DNA from: JAEUMW01 sp963734295
GTDB taxonomy: Bacteria; Pseudomonadota; Gammaproteobacteria; Burkholderiales; JAEUMW01
Direction: 5' to 3'
Length of the DNA stretch: 64,000 nucleotides
Assembly (NCBI GenBank): GCA_963734295.1
Contig: CAVTGS010000027.1
Span: 62,001-126,000 of the forward strand
Program-made: the position numbers and the translations under genes
Notes under the pieces: model-generated
What the model saw: the letters and a program-made list of their open reading frames with translations, nothing else
Told to the model about the DNA's origin: nothing
The model's database searches: none
Part shown: positions 54,151 through 63,390 of the stretch, piece after piece
Layout of the letters: every line of letters starts with the position of its first letter
How positions within the stretch are numbered: position 1 is the stretch's first letter

Positions 54151-55696
54151 ATGACCGGCGAGCGCTGGGATGCGATCGTCGTCGGTTCCGGCATCGGCGG
54201 CCTCGGCTGCGCGGCGGCGCTCGCCAAGTACAAGCACCGGGTGCTCGTGCTGGAGCAAAATCACGTCGCAGGCGGCCTCACCCACACCTTCACCCGGCAG
54301 GATTGGACCTGGGGCGTGGGCGTCCACTATCTCGGCGACATGGGGCAGGAGGACGAGAACGAAGGCCTGCTCGAGTGGCTCTCCGGCGGCACCATCCGCA
54401 TGGCGTCGATGGGGCCGGTCTACGACACGATCCACTTTCCGGGGAGCTTCGTCACCCATTTCGTGCGCCCGGAAGAAGCCCTGAAGCGCGAGCTGAAGGA
54501 GAAGTTTCCCGCATCCCTGGGACAGATCGACAGCTGGTTCGATGCGCTGCACGCCGCCCAGAGCGCGGGTCATGCCGTGTTCGCGCTGCGCGCCATGCCG
54601 GAGCCGATTGCCACCTTCTACCGGCTGTGGCGGGGCGAGACCATCGATCGGTGGTGCGGCCGGACGACGCGCGCGGTGCTGGACGAACTGATCACCGATC
54701 CGCAGCTTGCGAGTGTGCTCGCTGCCCAGTGGGGCGACTACGGCAGCGTGCCGACACGCAGCTGCTTCGGCATCCATTCGGTGGTGGTGAGCAACTTTTT
54801 CAACGGCGGCTACTACCCGGTGGGCGGCGCCGGCGTGTTCGCCGAGAACCTGACGCGGGTGATCGAGGCGGCGGGCGGCGAGGTCCGGGTGGACACGCGG
54901 GTGACCGGACTCATCATGGAAGCGGATGCCGTCGTCGGGGTCGAGACCGAGGCCGGCGAGACGTTTCGATCGGAGCGGGTGGTCTCCGACATCGGCGCGC
55001 GCAACACGATCGCGAAGCTCTTGCCGGAATCGCACCGGGCCGCCGAGTGGGCGCGGGAGATCCTCGCGCTGTCGCCCACGGTGGCCCACGTCGCCCTCTA
55101 TCTCGGCCTCGAGGGAGACATCGGCGCCATGGGCGCCAGCGCGTCGAATCACTGGTTCTACGAGACCTGGGACCTGGAGTCGTCCCTGTGGACGGACCCT
55201 CTCAAGCATCCGACTGCGCCGGTGCTCTACGTGTCTTTCCCGTCGCTCAAGGATCCGAGCCACGACCCTGGTCCGCGCAGGCTGCACACGGTCGAAGCCT
55301 ACGCCTACACCGACTGGCGGGTCTTCGCGCGCTGGCAGGATTCGACCCCCGGTCATCGTCCTGCCGCTTACCGCAAGCTGAAAGCGCAGATCGAGAAGCA
55401 CATGATCGCGCAGTTCGGCCGCTACTTCCCCGCGCTCGCGCCCCTTGATACGCTACAGCGAGGTGTCCACGCCGCTTTCGATGACCGCGATCACGGGCGC
55501 GTACGAGGGCGCGATGTACGGGATCGAGCCGACGCCGGCGCGGTTCCTCTGCAAGTGGCTGCACGCGAAGACGCCGCTCCGCGGCCTCTATCTCGCGGGG
55601 CAGGACGTGGGCACGCCCGGTGTGCAGGGGGCGATGATGGGCGGGATCCTGGCCGCCGCCGCGATCGAGCCGAAGCTCCTCTCGCGTCTCGGCTGA
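54151..55696 (+). pseudogene. phytoene desaturase / retinol saturase-like FAD protein, one frameshift
   Basis: About 514 residues. FAD motif AIVVGSGIGGLGCAAALAKY, then LVLEQNHVAGGLTHTFTRQD, WGVGVHYLGDMG, SVVVSNFFNGGYYPVGGAGV and, after a shift near 55443, STPLSMTAITGAYEGAMYGI with GLYLAGQDVGTPGVQGAMMG. It resembles all-trans-retinol 13,14-reductase and bacterial carotenoid-desaturase-like enzymes; no carotenoid genes are nearby. Start at 54151 is the Met just before the FAD motif. Confidence 0.85.
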
Positions 55697-55714
55697 GGCG
55701 GCGATGGCGCGCAT

Positions 55715-56940
55715 TCACGCGCCGAGCCGTTCGTCCAGGTCGACGATCCAGTGCTTCACGGGGACACCGGCGACGGTTGCGAGGTGGGTCTCGCAGCCCA
55801 TGTTGGCGGTCAGGATCAGCTCCGGTCTCTCCACCTCGAGCGCCGCAATCTTGTTGCGCTTGAGCTGTTCGGAGAGCACCGGCTGGGTGATGGCATAGGT
55901 TCCCGCCGAACCGCAGCAGAGGTGCGCATCCGCGACCGCGGTGAGCTCATAGCCGAAGCCGCGCAGCAGATCTTCCGCGAGCCCGCGCAGCTTCTGCCAG
56001 TGCTGCAGCGTGCAGGGCGGGTGAAAGGCGACGCGGGGCATCTTCTTGCCCTGCCAGCAAGGGCGCGATGCGCGCGCGCTCGGCGGCGACGATCTCGGTC
56101 AGGTCGAAGGTCATGGCGCTCACGCGCTTCGCCTTGGCGGCGTAGGCCGGGTCGTCCTTGAGGTGGTGGCCGTATTCGCGCACGGTCGCGCCGCACCCGG
56201 TCGCGGTCATCGCGAAGCCCTCCACGCCCTGCTCCACGTGCGGCCACCAGGCGTCGATCACGCGCCGCATGTCGTCGAGGCCGTCGGCCTGGTAGTCGAG
56301 GTGGAACCGCAGCGCGCCGCAACAGCCCTTGGTTTCGATCGAGCGAAATGCCGAGACGATCGAGCACTCGCGCCGCGGCGGCGTTGGTGTCCGGTGTCAG
56401 CACCGGCTGCGCGCATCCCGCGAGCGCCACGAAGCGTCGCGCGTGTCGGGCTGTCGGCCATGCCCCCGCGGTCGGAATCGAAGCCGGAAGCTTTGCCCGC
56501 AATGCCTCGGGCAGCAACGGGCGCACGGCCATGCCCGCGCCGAGCGCGAGCCTGAAGCTCGCGGGGTGGCGGAAGAAAGTCGCCATGACCCAGCGCTTGA
56601 GCTTCTCCGTTCGTGGCCGGGCGACGCGTTCGGCCACGAGCTTGCGGCCGATGTCCACCAGATGACCGTATTTAACGCCCGATGGACAGGTGGTCTCGCA
56701 GGCATGGCAGGTCAGACAGCGGTCGAGGTGGTGCTGGGTCGTCGCCGTGACCGGCGCGCCTTCGAGCATCTGCTTCATGAGGTAGATGCGCCCGCGCGGC
56801 CCGTCGAGCTCGTCGCCCTGGATCTGATAGGTGGGGCAGGTCGCGTTACAGAATCCGCAGTGCACGCAGGCGCGCAGAATCGATTCCGCTTCGCGGCCGT
56901 CCGGCGTGCTCTTGATGAAATCGGCGAGATTGGTCTGCAT
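55715..56940 (-). pseudogene. glcF: glycolate oxidase iron-sulfur subunit GlcF, two frameshifts
   Basis: Two 4Fe-4S motifs at the start (CVHCGFCNATCPTYQIQGDE and CLTCHACETTCPSGVKYG), then the CCG-type domains: KGCCGALRFHLDYQADG and ATGCGATVREYGHHLKDDPA, and later HPPCTLQHWQKLRGLAEDLL with CCGSAGTYAITQPVLSEQL. Shifts near 56345 and 56045 separate these parts. Passes electrons from GlcD/GlcE onward. 45 bases downstream of glcE. Confidence 0.88.
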
Positions 56941-56985
56941 CGATGCCGTGTAGGTCGAGCGCCGTGTTACGTCCGATCCGGGGTC

Positions 56986-58044
56986 TCAGGCGTCCGGGAA
57001 CATCCTTCCCGGATTCAGAACGCCGTGCGGGTCGAACGCCCGCTTCAACCGCTGGTGGAGTGCGAGCAGCGGCGGGGACAATGGATGAAACACCGGACCG
57101 GCGCTGCCCCGCGCGCGGAACAAGGTCGCATGGCCCCCTGCGTTGGCGGCCGCGATGCGGACGACCTCGGCCGGCAGATCGGAGGCGAGCCAGCGCAGCG
57201 CACCGCCCCACTCGATGAGCTGTTCGCCCATGAGACCGAGGGGCGGGGTCGTCGACTTGACCGACAATCGCCACAACGGTTTTGGCCCCGCGAAAAAATC
57301 GAGCGCCTGCTCGCGCACCGCCGTCCAGTAAGCCGGGCCATCCTCCACGCGCTCACCGCCGAGCTTCGCGCGCGCAGATGCAAGCGCAGCGGCCGCCCCG
57401 GACAAGCGAAGGGTGAGGCGACCCGCGCGGTGACAGGTCGCCGACAACGGCAGCGGACTGCCTGCCCATCGATTCATCGCCTCGATCGCCTCCCGCTCGT
57501 CCATCTCGAAACGCAGCGTCACTTCCTCGGGCGGGCGCGGCAACACCTTGAACGACATCTCCAGGAGCAGGCCGAGGGTGCCGAGGGATCCGACCGCAAG
57601 CCGGGAAAGGTCGAACCCCGCCACGTTCTTCATGACCTGTCCGCCGAACGAGAGATCCGTGCCGCGGCCGTCGATCATGCGGATGCCGAGCACGAAATCG
57701 CGCACGGCGCCGGCATAGGCGCGGCGCGGCCCCGAGAGCCCGGTGGCAACGCAGCCGCCGACGGTGGCACCGGGCCCGAAACGCGGCGGCTCGAAGGCGA
57801 ACATCTGTCCCCGTTCCGCGAGCGTGGTCTCGACCTCGGCCAGCGTCGTTCCGGCCCGGGCCGTGATCACGAGCTCGGTCGGCTCGTACTGGACGATACC
57901 GTGGTAGCCGGTCACGTCCATCGCGGCCGCCGCGCACGGTGGGCCGTAGAAAGCCTTGCTGCCGCTGCCGCGAAGGTACAGCGTGTCCCCGCGGCCGGAT
58001 GCTGCACGAATGATCCGAGCGAACTCCTTTGCGAGGTCATCCAT
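56986..58044 (-). CDS. glcE: glycolate oxidase FAD-binding subunit GlcE
   Basis: 352 residues, intact. FAD-binding type-4 domain: LYLRGSGSKAFYG, YEPTELVITARAGTTLAEVE, PPRFGPGATVGGCVATGLSG, GGQVMKNVAGFDLSRLAVGS. The C-terminus ends HQRLKRAFDPHGVLNPGRMF, typical of the family. Forms the GlcDEF complex that oxidises glycolate to glyoxylate. Confidence 0.93.
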   Translation of the reverse strand: MDDLAKEFARIIRAASGRGDTLYLRGSGSKAFYGPPCAAAAMDVTGYHGIVQYEPTELVITARAGTTLAEVETTLAERGQMFAFEPPRFGPGATVGGCVATGLSGPRRAYAGAVRDFVLGIRMIDGRGTDLSFGGQVMKNVAGFDLSRLAVGSLGTLGLLLEMSFKVLPRPPEEVTLRFEMDEREAIEAMNRWAGSPLPLSATCHRAGRLTLRLSGAAAALASARAKLGGERVEDGPAYWTAVREQALDFFAGPKPLWRLSVKSTTPPLGLMGEQLIEWGGALRWLASDLPAEVVRIAAANAGGHATLFRARGSAGPVFHPLSPPLLALHQRLKRAFDPHGVLNPGRMFPDA

Positions 58045-58096
58045 GCGTCGCGGCTGCCAGGGCAGCCCTCAGCGCAGCCCTCGACGAACGCACGGA

Positions 58097-58119
58097 CCCC
58101 TTGCGGGGTCCGCAAGGGG
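58097..58119 (-). terminator. hairpin between the DUF937 gene and glcE
   Basis: CCCCTTGCGG, loop GGT, then CCGCAAGGGG: a perfect 10-base stem in the 107-base gap. No T-run follows on the minus strand. It may reduce read-through into glcE or stabilise the end of the upstream mRNA. Confidence 0.45.
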
Positions 58120-58151
58120 CGGGGGCGGTGGAAGATCGCCCCCAGGCCGGA

Positions 58152-59225
58152 TCACGCGTTCTTCTTGGTGACATCGGCGGCCGCCTGCTTGGCCGCATCC
58201 GCCGCTTTCCTGGTCGCGTCGACGGTCGCATCGGCCAGGTTCTCGGTGCCTTTCACGGCGCCCGCCGCCGCATTGGTACCCGCATCGACGGCGCTCGATG
58301 CGGCGCTTGCTGCCGCCGTCGCCGCTGTTTTGGCCGCTTCGGCCATCTTGCTGGCAGCGGCCTCGGCGGACTTGAGGGCGCTGCTGCCCATCTCGGAGGC
58401 GACGTGGGTGGCCTTGGTCGCGATCTCGCCCGCCGACTTGGCTGCCTCGGCCGAATGCAGCGCCAGGGTCTCGGCGGTCTTGACCGCGCTCGACACGGCG
58501 CTCGTTCCGGCATCGGCCGCCACGGCGGTCGCCTTGGTCACGGCTTCGCCCGCGGCGCGCGCGGTCTCGCCGGTCAGGCCCGCGACCTTCTCCGCCATCT
58601 TCGTCGCTTCCCCGATGGCGCTCGCGCCGGCTTCCGCCATCGCGCCGAAGGCCTTCTCGAGCGCACCCGTCATGCCCGCGAAGATCCCGCCCATGCCGAG
58701 CAGGCCGGCGAGGCTCGAGTCGATTCCGGCTTTCACGAAATCGCGCTGGCTCTCCAGCAGCGTCGTGAGGCCGGTCGTGTCGAGCTTGCCGGCCGCGACC
58801 TGATTCTTGAGAAAGCCGAAGAGCAGCGGTGCACCCATCGCGAACATCTTCTCGATCGCGCCCGCGCCGAGCCCGCTCGCCTTCGCGGCCGCGTCCGCCA
58901 CGGCGCCGAAGTTGTCGCCGAAGAGACCCTTGACCATCTTCGTGCCGAGGGTCATGAGCTCGTCGGCGGCCGGTCCGCCGCTCATCATCTTCGTCATGTT
59001 GCCGACGATGTCGGTGCCGATGCTCGGACTCATGAGCGTGTTCATGAGACTGGACGCGCCGGCGGGCGTCGAGCCCTGCTGCACGACGGCACCGAGCAGC
59101 GACGGAAACACGCTGCCCATCGCGGCCTTGGTCATCGCTTCGGACGCACTGAGATACTGGCTCGACAGGCGCGTGAAATCGCCGCCGAAGGACTTCATCA
59201 TCGATTCGAGGATGTTCGGGGTCAT
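58152..59225 (-). CDS. DUF937 protein with long alanine-rich helical tail
   Basis: 357 residues. The first ~190 match the DUF937 pattern (MTKAAMGSVFPSLLGAVVQQ, GLGAGAIEKMFAMGAPLLFG and so on). The last ~160 are almost only Ala, Thr, Ser, Lys, Glu, Val in 11-residue-like helical repeats (GEAVTKATAVAADAG, SAVKTAETLALHSAEAAKSA), resembling phasins, LEA proteins or apolipoprotein helices. It may coat a surface or membrane. AAGGAGG upstream gives a strong start. It sits between glcD and glcE, where no gene is usual. Confidence 0.82.
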   Translation of the reverse strand: MTPNILESMMKSFGGDFTRLSSQYLSASEAMTKAAMGSVFPSLLGAVVQQGSTPAGASSLMNTLMSPSIGTDIVGNMTKMMSGGPAADELMTLGTKMVKGLFGDNFGAVADAAAKASGLGAGAIEKMFAMGAPLLFGFLKNQVAAGKLDTTGLTTLLESQRDFVKAGIDSSLAGLLGMGGIFAGMTGALEKAFGAMAEAGASAIGEATKMAEKVAGLTGETARAAGEAVTKATAVAADAGTSAVSSAVKTAETLALHSAEAAKSAGEIATKATHVASEMGSSALKSAEAAASKMAEAAKTAATAAASAASSAVDAGTNAAAGAVKGTENLADATVDATRKAADAAKQAAADVTKKNA

Positions 59226-59317
59226 GCTTGTTGCCTCCTTTTTGATTGATGTGTACTGCGCTTGCGTGTGAAATGCGAGGGTGCTTCCGGCTGCGCTAGT
59301 GTGCGCTGCGACAGCGC

Positions 59318-60799
59318 TCAGAACCGCGGCAGGTCGGGGAATCGTTCCTGGCCGACGCGCACGTGCATGGCGCCGAATTCCGCGCACCGGTGCAGCGTCG
59401 GGACAGCCTTGCCCGGATTGAGCAGCGCGCGCTCGTCGAAGGCGTGCTTCACGGCATGGAACGTTGCGAGCTCGGCGGGGCGAAACTGCACGCACATCTG
59501 GTCGATCTTCTCCACACCGACGCCGTGCTCGCCGGTAATGGTACCGCCGGCGTCGATGCAGAGCTCGAGAATGCGCGCGCCGAAGGCCTCCGCCCGCTCG
59601 AGCTGGCCCGGAATGTTGGCGTCGAACATGATGAGCGGATGGAGGTTGCCGTCGCCCGCGTGGAAGACGTTGGCGCACGGCAGCCCGAACTCTTCCGAGA
59701 GGTCGGCGATGCCCTGCAGCACGCGCGCGAGATTCTTGCGCGGAATGGTGCCGTCCATGCAGTAGTAGTCCGGCTTGAGCCGCCCGACCGCCGGGAACGC
59801 CGCCTTGCGCCCGGACCAGAGCTGCAGGCGCTCGGCCTCGTCGCGCGAGATGCCGAGCGCGGTCGCGCCGGCCGCGCGCAGCACTTCGGCCACCTTCGCG
59901 ATCTCGGCCGCCACTTCCTCCCGCGTACCATCGGCCTCGCACAGGAGGATCGCTGCCGCGTCGAGGGGATAGCCCGCGTGCACGAACTGCTCGACGGCGC
60001 GGGTGGCGAGCTGGTCCATCATCTCGAGGCCGGCCGGCACGATACCCGCCGCGATGATGCGGGCGACTGCGTCGCCGGCGCGGATGACATCGTCGAACGC
60101 GGCCATCACCACCGTCGCCTGCTCGGGTTTGGGCGTGAGCTTGACCGTGACTTCCGTGACGACGCCGAGCAGGCCTTCGGACCCGGTCATGAGGGCGAGC
60201 AGATCGTAGCCCGGCGCATCGAGCGCGTCCGCGCCGATCTCGAGGATGTCGCCCTCGATGGTCGCCACGCGCAGCTTCAGGATGTTGTGCACCGTGAGCC
60301 CGTACTTGAGGCAGTGCACGCCGCCCGAGTTCTCGGCGACGTTGCCGCCGATGGTGCAGGCGATCTGGCTCGACGGGTCGGGGGCATAGTAGAGGCCGTG
60401 CTGCGCCACCGCCTCGGAGATGGCGAGGTTGCGCACGCCCGGCTGCACGCGGGCGGTGCGCGCGAGCGGGTCGATGGCGAGGATATGCCTGAGCTTCGCG
60501 AGCGAGAGCAGCACGCCCTCAGCGAGCGGCAGCGCGCCGCCGGACAAGCCGGTGCCCGCACCGCGCGCGACCACCGGCACGCCGGCCTCGAAGCAGATGC
60601 TGAGCACCTTCGCCACCTCCTGCTCGGTGGCAGGCAGCACGGCAATCATCGGCAGTCGCCGGTACGCCGACAGGCCATCGCATTCGTACGGCCGCAGCGC
60701 CTCCTCTTCCGCCAGCACCGCGCTCGTGGGCAGGAAGTTGCGAAAGAGGCGGACGAGCCGCTCCTTGTCGACGAGCGCGGTGGTGACGGGCGCGCCCAT
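59318..60799 (-). CDS. glcD: glycolate oxidase FAD-linked catalytic subunit GlcD
   Basis: 493 residues. FAD-binding type 4: VARGAGTGLSGGALPLAEGV, DPSSQIACTIGGNVAENSGG, YDLLALMTGSEGLLGVVTEV; catalytic His region NVFHAGDGNLHPLIMFDANI and the C-terminal TGEHGVGVEKIDQM with LLNPGKAVPT. Complete and of normal length. The first gene of the glc group. Confidence 0.95.
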   Translation of the reverse strand: MGAPVTTALVDKERLVRLFRNFLPTSAVLAEEEALRPYECDGLSAYRRLPMIAVLPATEQEVAKVLSICFEAGVPVVARGAGTGLSGGALPLAEGVLLSLAKLRHILAIDPLARTARVQPGVRNLAISEAVAQHGLYYAPDPSSQIACTIGGNVAENSGGVHCLKYGLTVHNILKLRVATIEGDILEIGADALDAPGYDLLALMTGSEGLLGVVTEVTVKLTPKPEQATVVMAAFDDVIRAGDAVARIIAAGIVPAGLEMMDQLATRAVEQFVHAGYPLDAAAILLCEADGTREEVAAEIAKVAEVLRAAGATALGISRDEAERLQLWSGRKAAFPAVGRLKPDYYCMDGTIPRKNLARVLQGIADLSEEFGLPCANVFHAGDGNLHPLIMFDANIPGQLERAEAFGARILELCIDAGGTITGEHGVGVEKIDQMCVQFRPAELATFHAVKHAFDERALLNPGKAVPTLHRCAEFGAMHVRVGQERFPDLPRF

Positions 60800-61144
60800 C
60801 TCAGCGCCCTTCGCGCACCAGGGTGAACGCCGCGGTCGAGGGTCGGCGGGGAGCGGAGTCGGTGAGCGGCACTGGGGTCATTGATCGCGGCTCTCGAAGA
60901 CGCACAGCTTATCGCCTTGGCGTGCGTTTGACGAGCATCGGCGGGCGTGCCGGGGCGTTGGTGGCGGTCGCTTGCGCGCGTGCACCGAGGTTGCGGGGCA
61001 GCACGCTCCCGAGCGCGCCCTACGTGGCCTCGGGGTGAGGCGATGCGGACGGTTTCCAGCCGCTGAACTAGAATAGGTGGGAGTTTCCCGGCTGCACCTT
61101 GCGACCGGACCACCGCCCATTCCATTCCGAACGGAGGCCACGAC
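60800..61144. other. divergent intergenic region glcD / nemA
   Basis: 345 bases between divergent genes; it must hold the promoters of both glcD and the reductase. I could not pick out a convincing -35/-10 pair or operator by eye. Confidence 0.4.
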
Positions 61145-62356
61145 ATGTCCCAGTCCACCGCTGCCGCTGCCGACGCGGCCCCGTCCGCGCAGACCTCGAC
61201 CGAGTTGCTGTTCCAGCCCTGGAAGGTGGGGCCGTACACGCTGCCGCATCGGATCGTGATGGCGCCGCTCACGCGCTCGCGCGCCCACCAGCCGGGCAAC
61301 GTGCCCTCCGCGCTCAACGCCTGCTACTACGCGCAGCGGGCATCGGCTGCACTCATCGTGAGCGAGGCGACCCAGGTCTCGATGCAGGGGCAGGGGTATG
61401 CCTGGACGCCGGGCATTCACAGCCGCGAGCAGATCGAGGGCTGGCGCACGGTGACGGAGGCGGTGCACGAGGCGGGCGGCCTCATCTTCCTGCAGCTCTG
61501 GCATGTCGGTCGCATTTCCCATCCCGCCCTGCAGCCCGACGGCATGCTCCCGGTCGCGCCGTCGGCGATACGGCCCGCGGGCGAGGCCTTCATCGAGAAC
61601 GCGCGCGGCGAAGGCACGCTGGTGCCGTTCGTGACGCCGCGGGCGCTGCAAATCGAAGAGATTCCCTACATCGTTCGCCAGTACGCGCTCGGTGCGCGCC
61701 ACGCGCGCAACGCCGGCTTCGACGGGGTGGAGATCCACGGCGCCAACGGCTATCTGCTCGACCAGTTCATCAATTCCGGCACCAACCACCGGACCGACAA
61801 CTACGGCGGCTCGGTCGAGAACCGGGCACGGTTGCTCCTCGAGGTGGTGGAAGCGGCGTCTGAAGTCTGGGGCGCCGATCGCGTGGGGGTGCGGCTGTCC
61901 CCGCTCGGAACCTTCAACGACATCCACGACGACGACCCGGAAGCGACGTTCGGCGACGTCGCCAGCCGGTTGAACGAGTTCCGGCTCGCTTACCTGCACG
62001 TCGTCAACCCGGACGCCGCCGGACTCGATCGGGGCGAGGAACCCAATGCCGCCGCCATGCGCATGCTGGCGCTGATGCGCGAGAAATACCACGGCACGCT
62101 GATGCTGGCCGGCGGCTTTGGCGGTGACACGGCCGAGGCGTGGCTGAAGGACGGGCGCGCGGATCTGATCGCCTTCGGCCGCAAGTTCATCGCGAATCCG
62201 GATCTGCCCGAGCGGCTGCACGCGGGGGCGCCGCTGCACGCAGACGATCCGTCCACCTATTACGGAGGCGGCGCCAAGGGCTACACCGACTATCCGACCC
62301 TGGCCCAGGAGCGCGGCGAGCAGCCGAAACCCTGCGTGGACCAGAGGTGGCGGTAA
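61145..62356 (+). CDS. nemA: old yellow enzyme family alkene reductase (NemA-like)
   Basis: 403 residues, FMN-dependent. PWKVGPYTLPHRIVMAPLTR, LIFLQLWHVGRISHP and the family signature GFDGVEIHGANGYLLDQFIN with RTDNYGGSVENRARLLLEVV; FMN phosphate site LAGGFGGDTAEAWL and RADLIAFGRKFIANPDL. Reduces activated C=C bonds (enones, maleimides, nitro compounds) with NAD(P)H, often in electrophile detoxification. A longer than usual N-terminus (about 20 Ala/Ser/Thr residues) precedes the barrel. Confidence 0.93.
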   Translation: MSQSTAAAADAAPSAQTSTELLFQPWKVGPYTLPHRIVMAPLTRSRAHQPGNVPSALNACYYAQRASAALIVSEATQVSMQGQGYAWTPGIHSREQIEGWRTVTEAVHEAGGLIFLQLWHVGRISHPALQPDGMLPVAPSAIRPAGEAFIENARGEGTLVPFVTPRALQIEEIPYIVRQYALGARHARNAGFDGVEIHGANGYLLDQFINSGTNHRTDNYGGSVENRARLLLEVVEAASEVWGADRVGVRLSPLGTFNDIHDDDPEATFGDVASRLNEFRLAYLHVVNPDAAGLDRGEEPNAAAMRMLALMREKYHGTLMLAGGFGGDTAEAWLKDGRADLIAFGRKFIANPDLPERLHAGAPLHADDPSTYYGGGAKGYTDYPTLAQERGEQPKPCVDQRWR

Positions 62357-62377
62357 GCGCGCCCGCAGAGCCGCGCC

Positions 62378-62929
62378 ATGATCGACCACCACCGCTACGC
62401 AGTCACGGAGACGCTCCGTAACGGCCTGCCGGTCACGATCCGGGCGGTGCGGCCGGATGATCGAGACCGCATCGTCGCGGCGTTCGGGAAGCTCGATCGC
62501 GAGACCGTCTACAAACGCTTCTTCAGCTACAAGGACGAGCTGACCGAAGCGGATCTCACGCATTTCACCGAGGTCGACTTCGACCGCCGCGTCGTCCTCC
62601 TGGTCACGACCGGGAGCGGAGAAGGCGAGATCATCATCGCCGCGGGAAGCTATACGGCATATTCGCGATCCGACGGCGGATGCAGCGCCGAGGTCGGATT
62701 CGTGGTCGAGGAGGACTACCACGGCCTCGGTGTCGCCGGTCGACTGCTGCATCATCTCGCCTTGATCGCGCGCGAGCGGGCCATCGATCGCTTCGAAGCG
62801 GAGGTCCTGCCAGAGAACCGGGCGATGCTTGCCGTCTTCGCGCGAAGCGGGCTGCCGATGACCGAAGGCAGGCTCGACGGTGTCGTTCGCGTGACGATCG
62901 AGCTTGCCGCGGAAGCCCCCGCGAACTGA
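62378..62929 (+). CDS. GNAT family N-acetyltransferase
   Basis: 183 residues. RAVRPDDRDRIVAAFGKLDR and YKRFFSYKDELTEADLTHFT resemble the GNAT domain found alone or at the end of acetyl-CoA synthetase-like Pat acylases. The acetyl-CoA loop is VVEEDYHGLGVAGRLLHHLA, followed by AEVLPENRAMLAVFARSGLP. It may acylate a protein lysine. It follows the reductase by 21 bases, probably in one transcript. Confidence 0.88.
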   Translation: MIDHHRYAVTETLRNGLPVTIRAVRPDDRDRIVAAFGKLDRETVYKRFFSYKDELTEADLTHFTEVDFDRRVVLLVTTGSGEGEIIIAAGSYTAYSRSDGGCSAEVGFVVEEDYHGLGVAGRLLHHLALIARERAIDRFEAEVLPENRAMLAVFARSGLPMTEGRLDGVVRVTIELAAEAPAN

Positions 62930-63390
62930 GGCCCACCGGCGGTACCCGCCGCCGTGCCGCCGGTCGCGGCGCTGACCATTGAGCGGCATTCAGGCGCCGT
63001 TCGTCATTCATTCCGAATAGGTGCTTCCCACTGCCGGGCAAGGTTCGGACAATGTCCGGCACTGGGACAGGATCATTCTCCCGTCCGAGGACAGCGCACA
63101 AGACGCTGAATACTTGAAAAAGCCCAAGCGAGCGGCGGCGTACCGGTGACCTCCGAGCGTTGCTGGACAGCCGCCAGCCACAAGAACCGAGGCGTCGACG
63201 GTCGACCATCCGTCGGCGCAACGCTTCCGGGCTCGAACCTAGTTTTTTGGCCAGGGGAAGGGTTCGGGCTCGCGACTGTCACCGCTTCGGCCGAAGCGGA
63301 TTTCCCCTTTTTTCGTGCTACGGACAGCGGGGTCCTTGACCAGATCCCGAGGCCTGCAATCGCCGGTGGCCGCGCCACCTCGGAGTCTCG
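62930..63390. other. intergenic region with one palindrome
   Basis: 461 bases without a convincing gene; a plus-strand frame at 63146-63394 has no family features. The palindrome CGGACA-A-TGTCCG at 63047-63059 could be an operator, but it is 330 bases from the next start. Confidence 0.45.
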
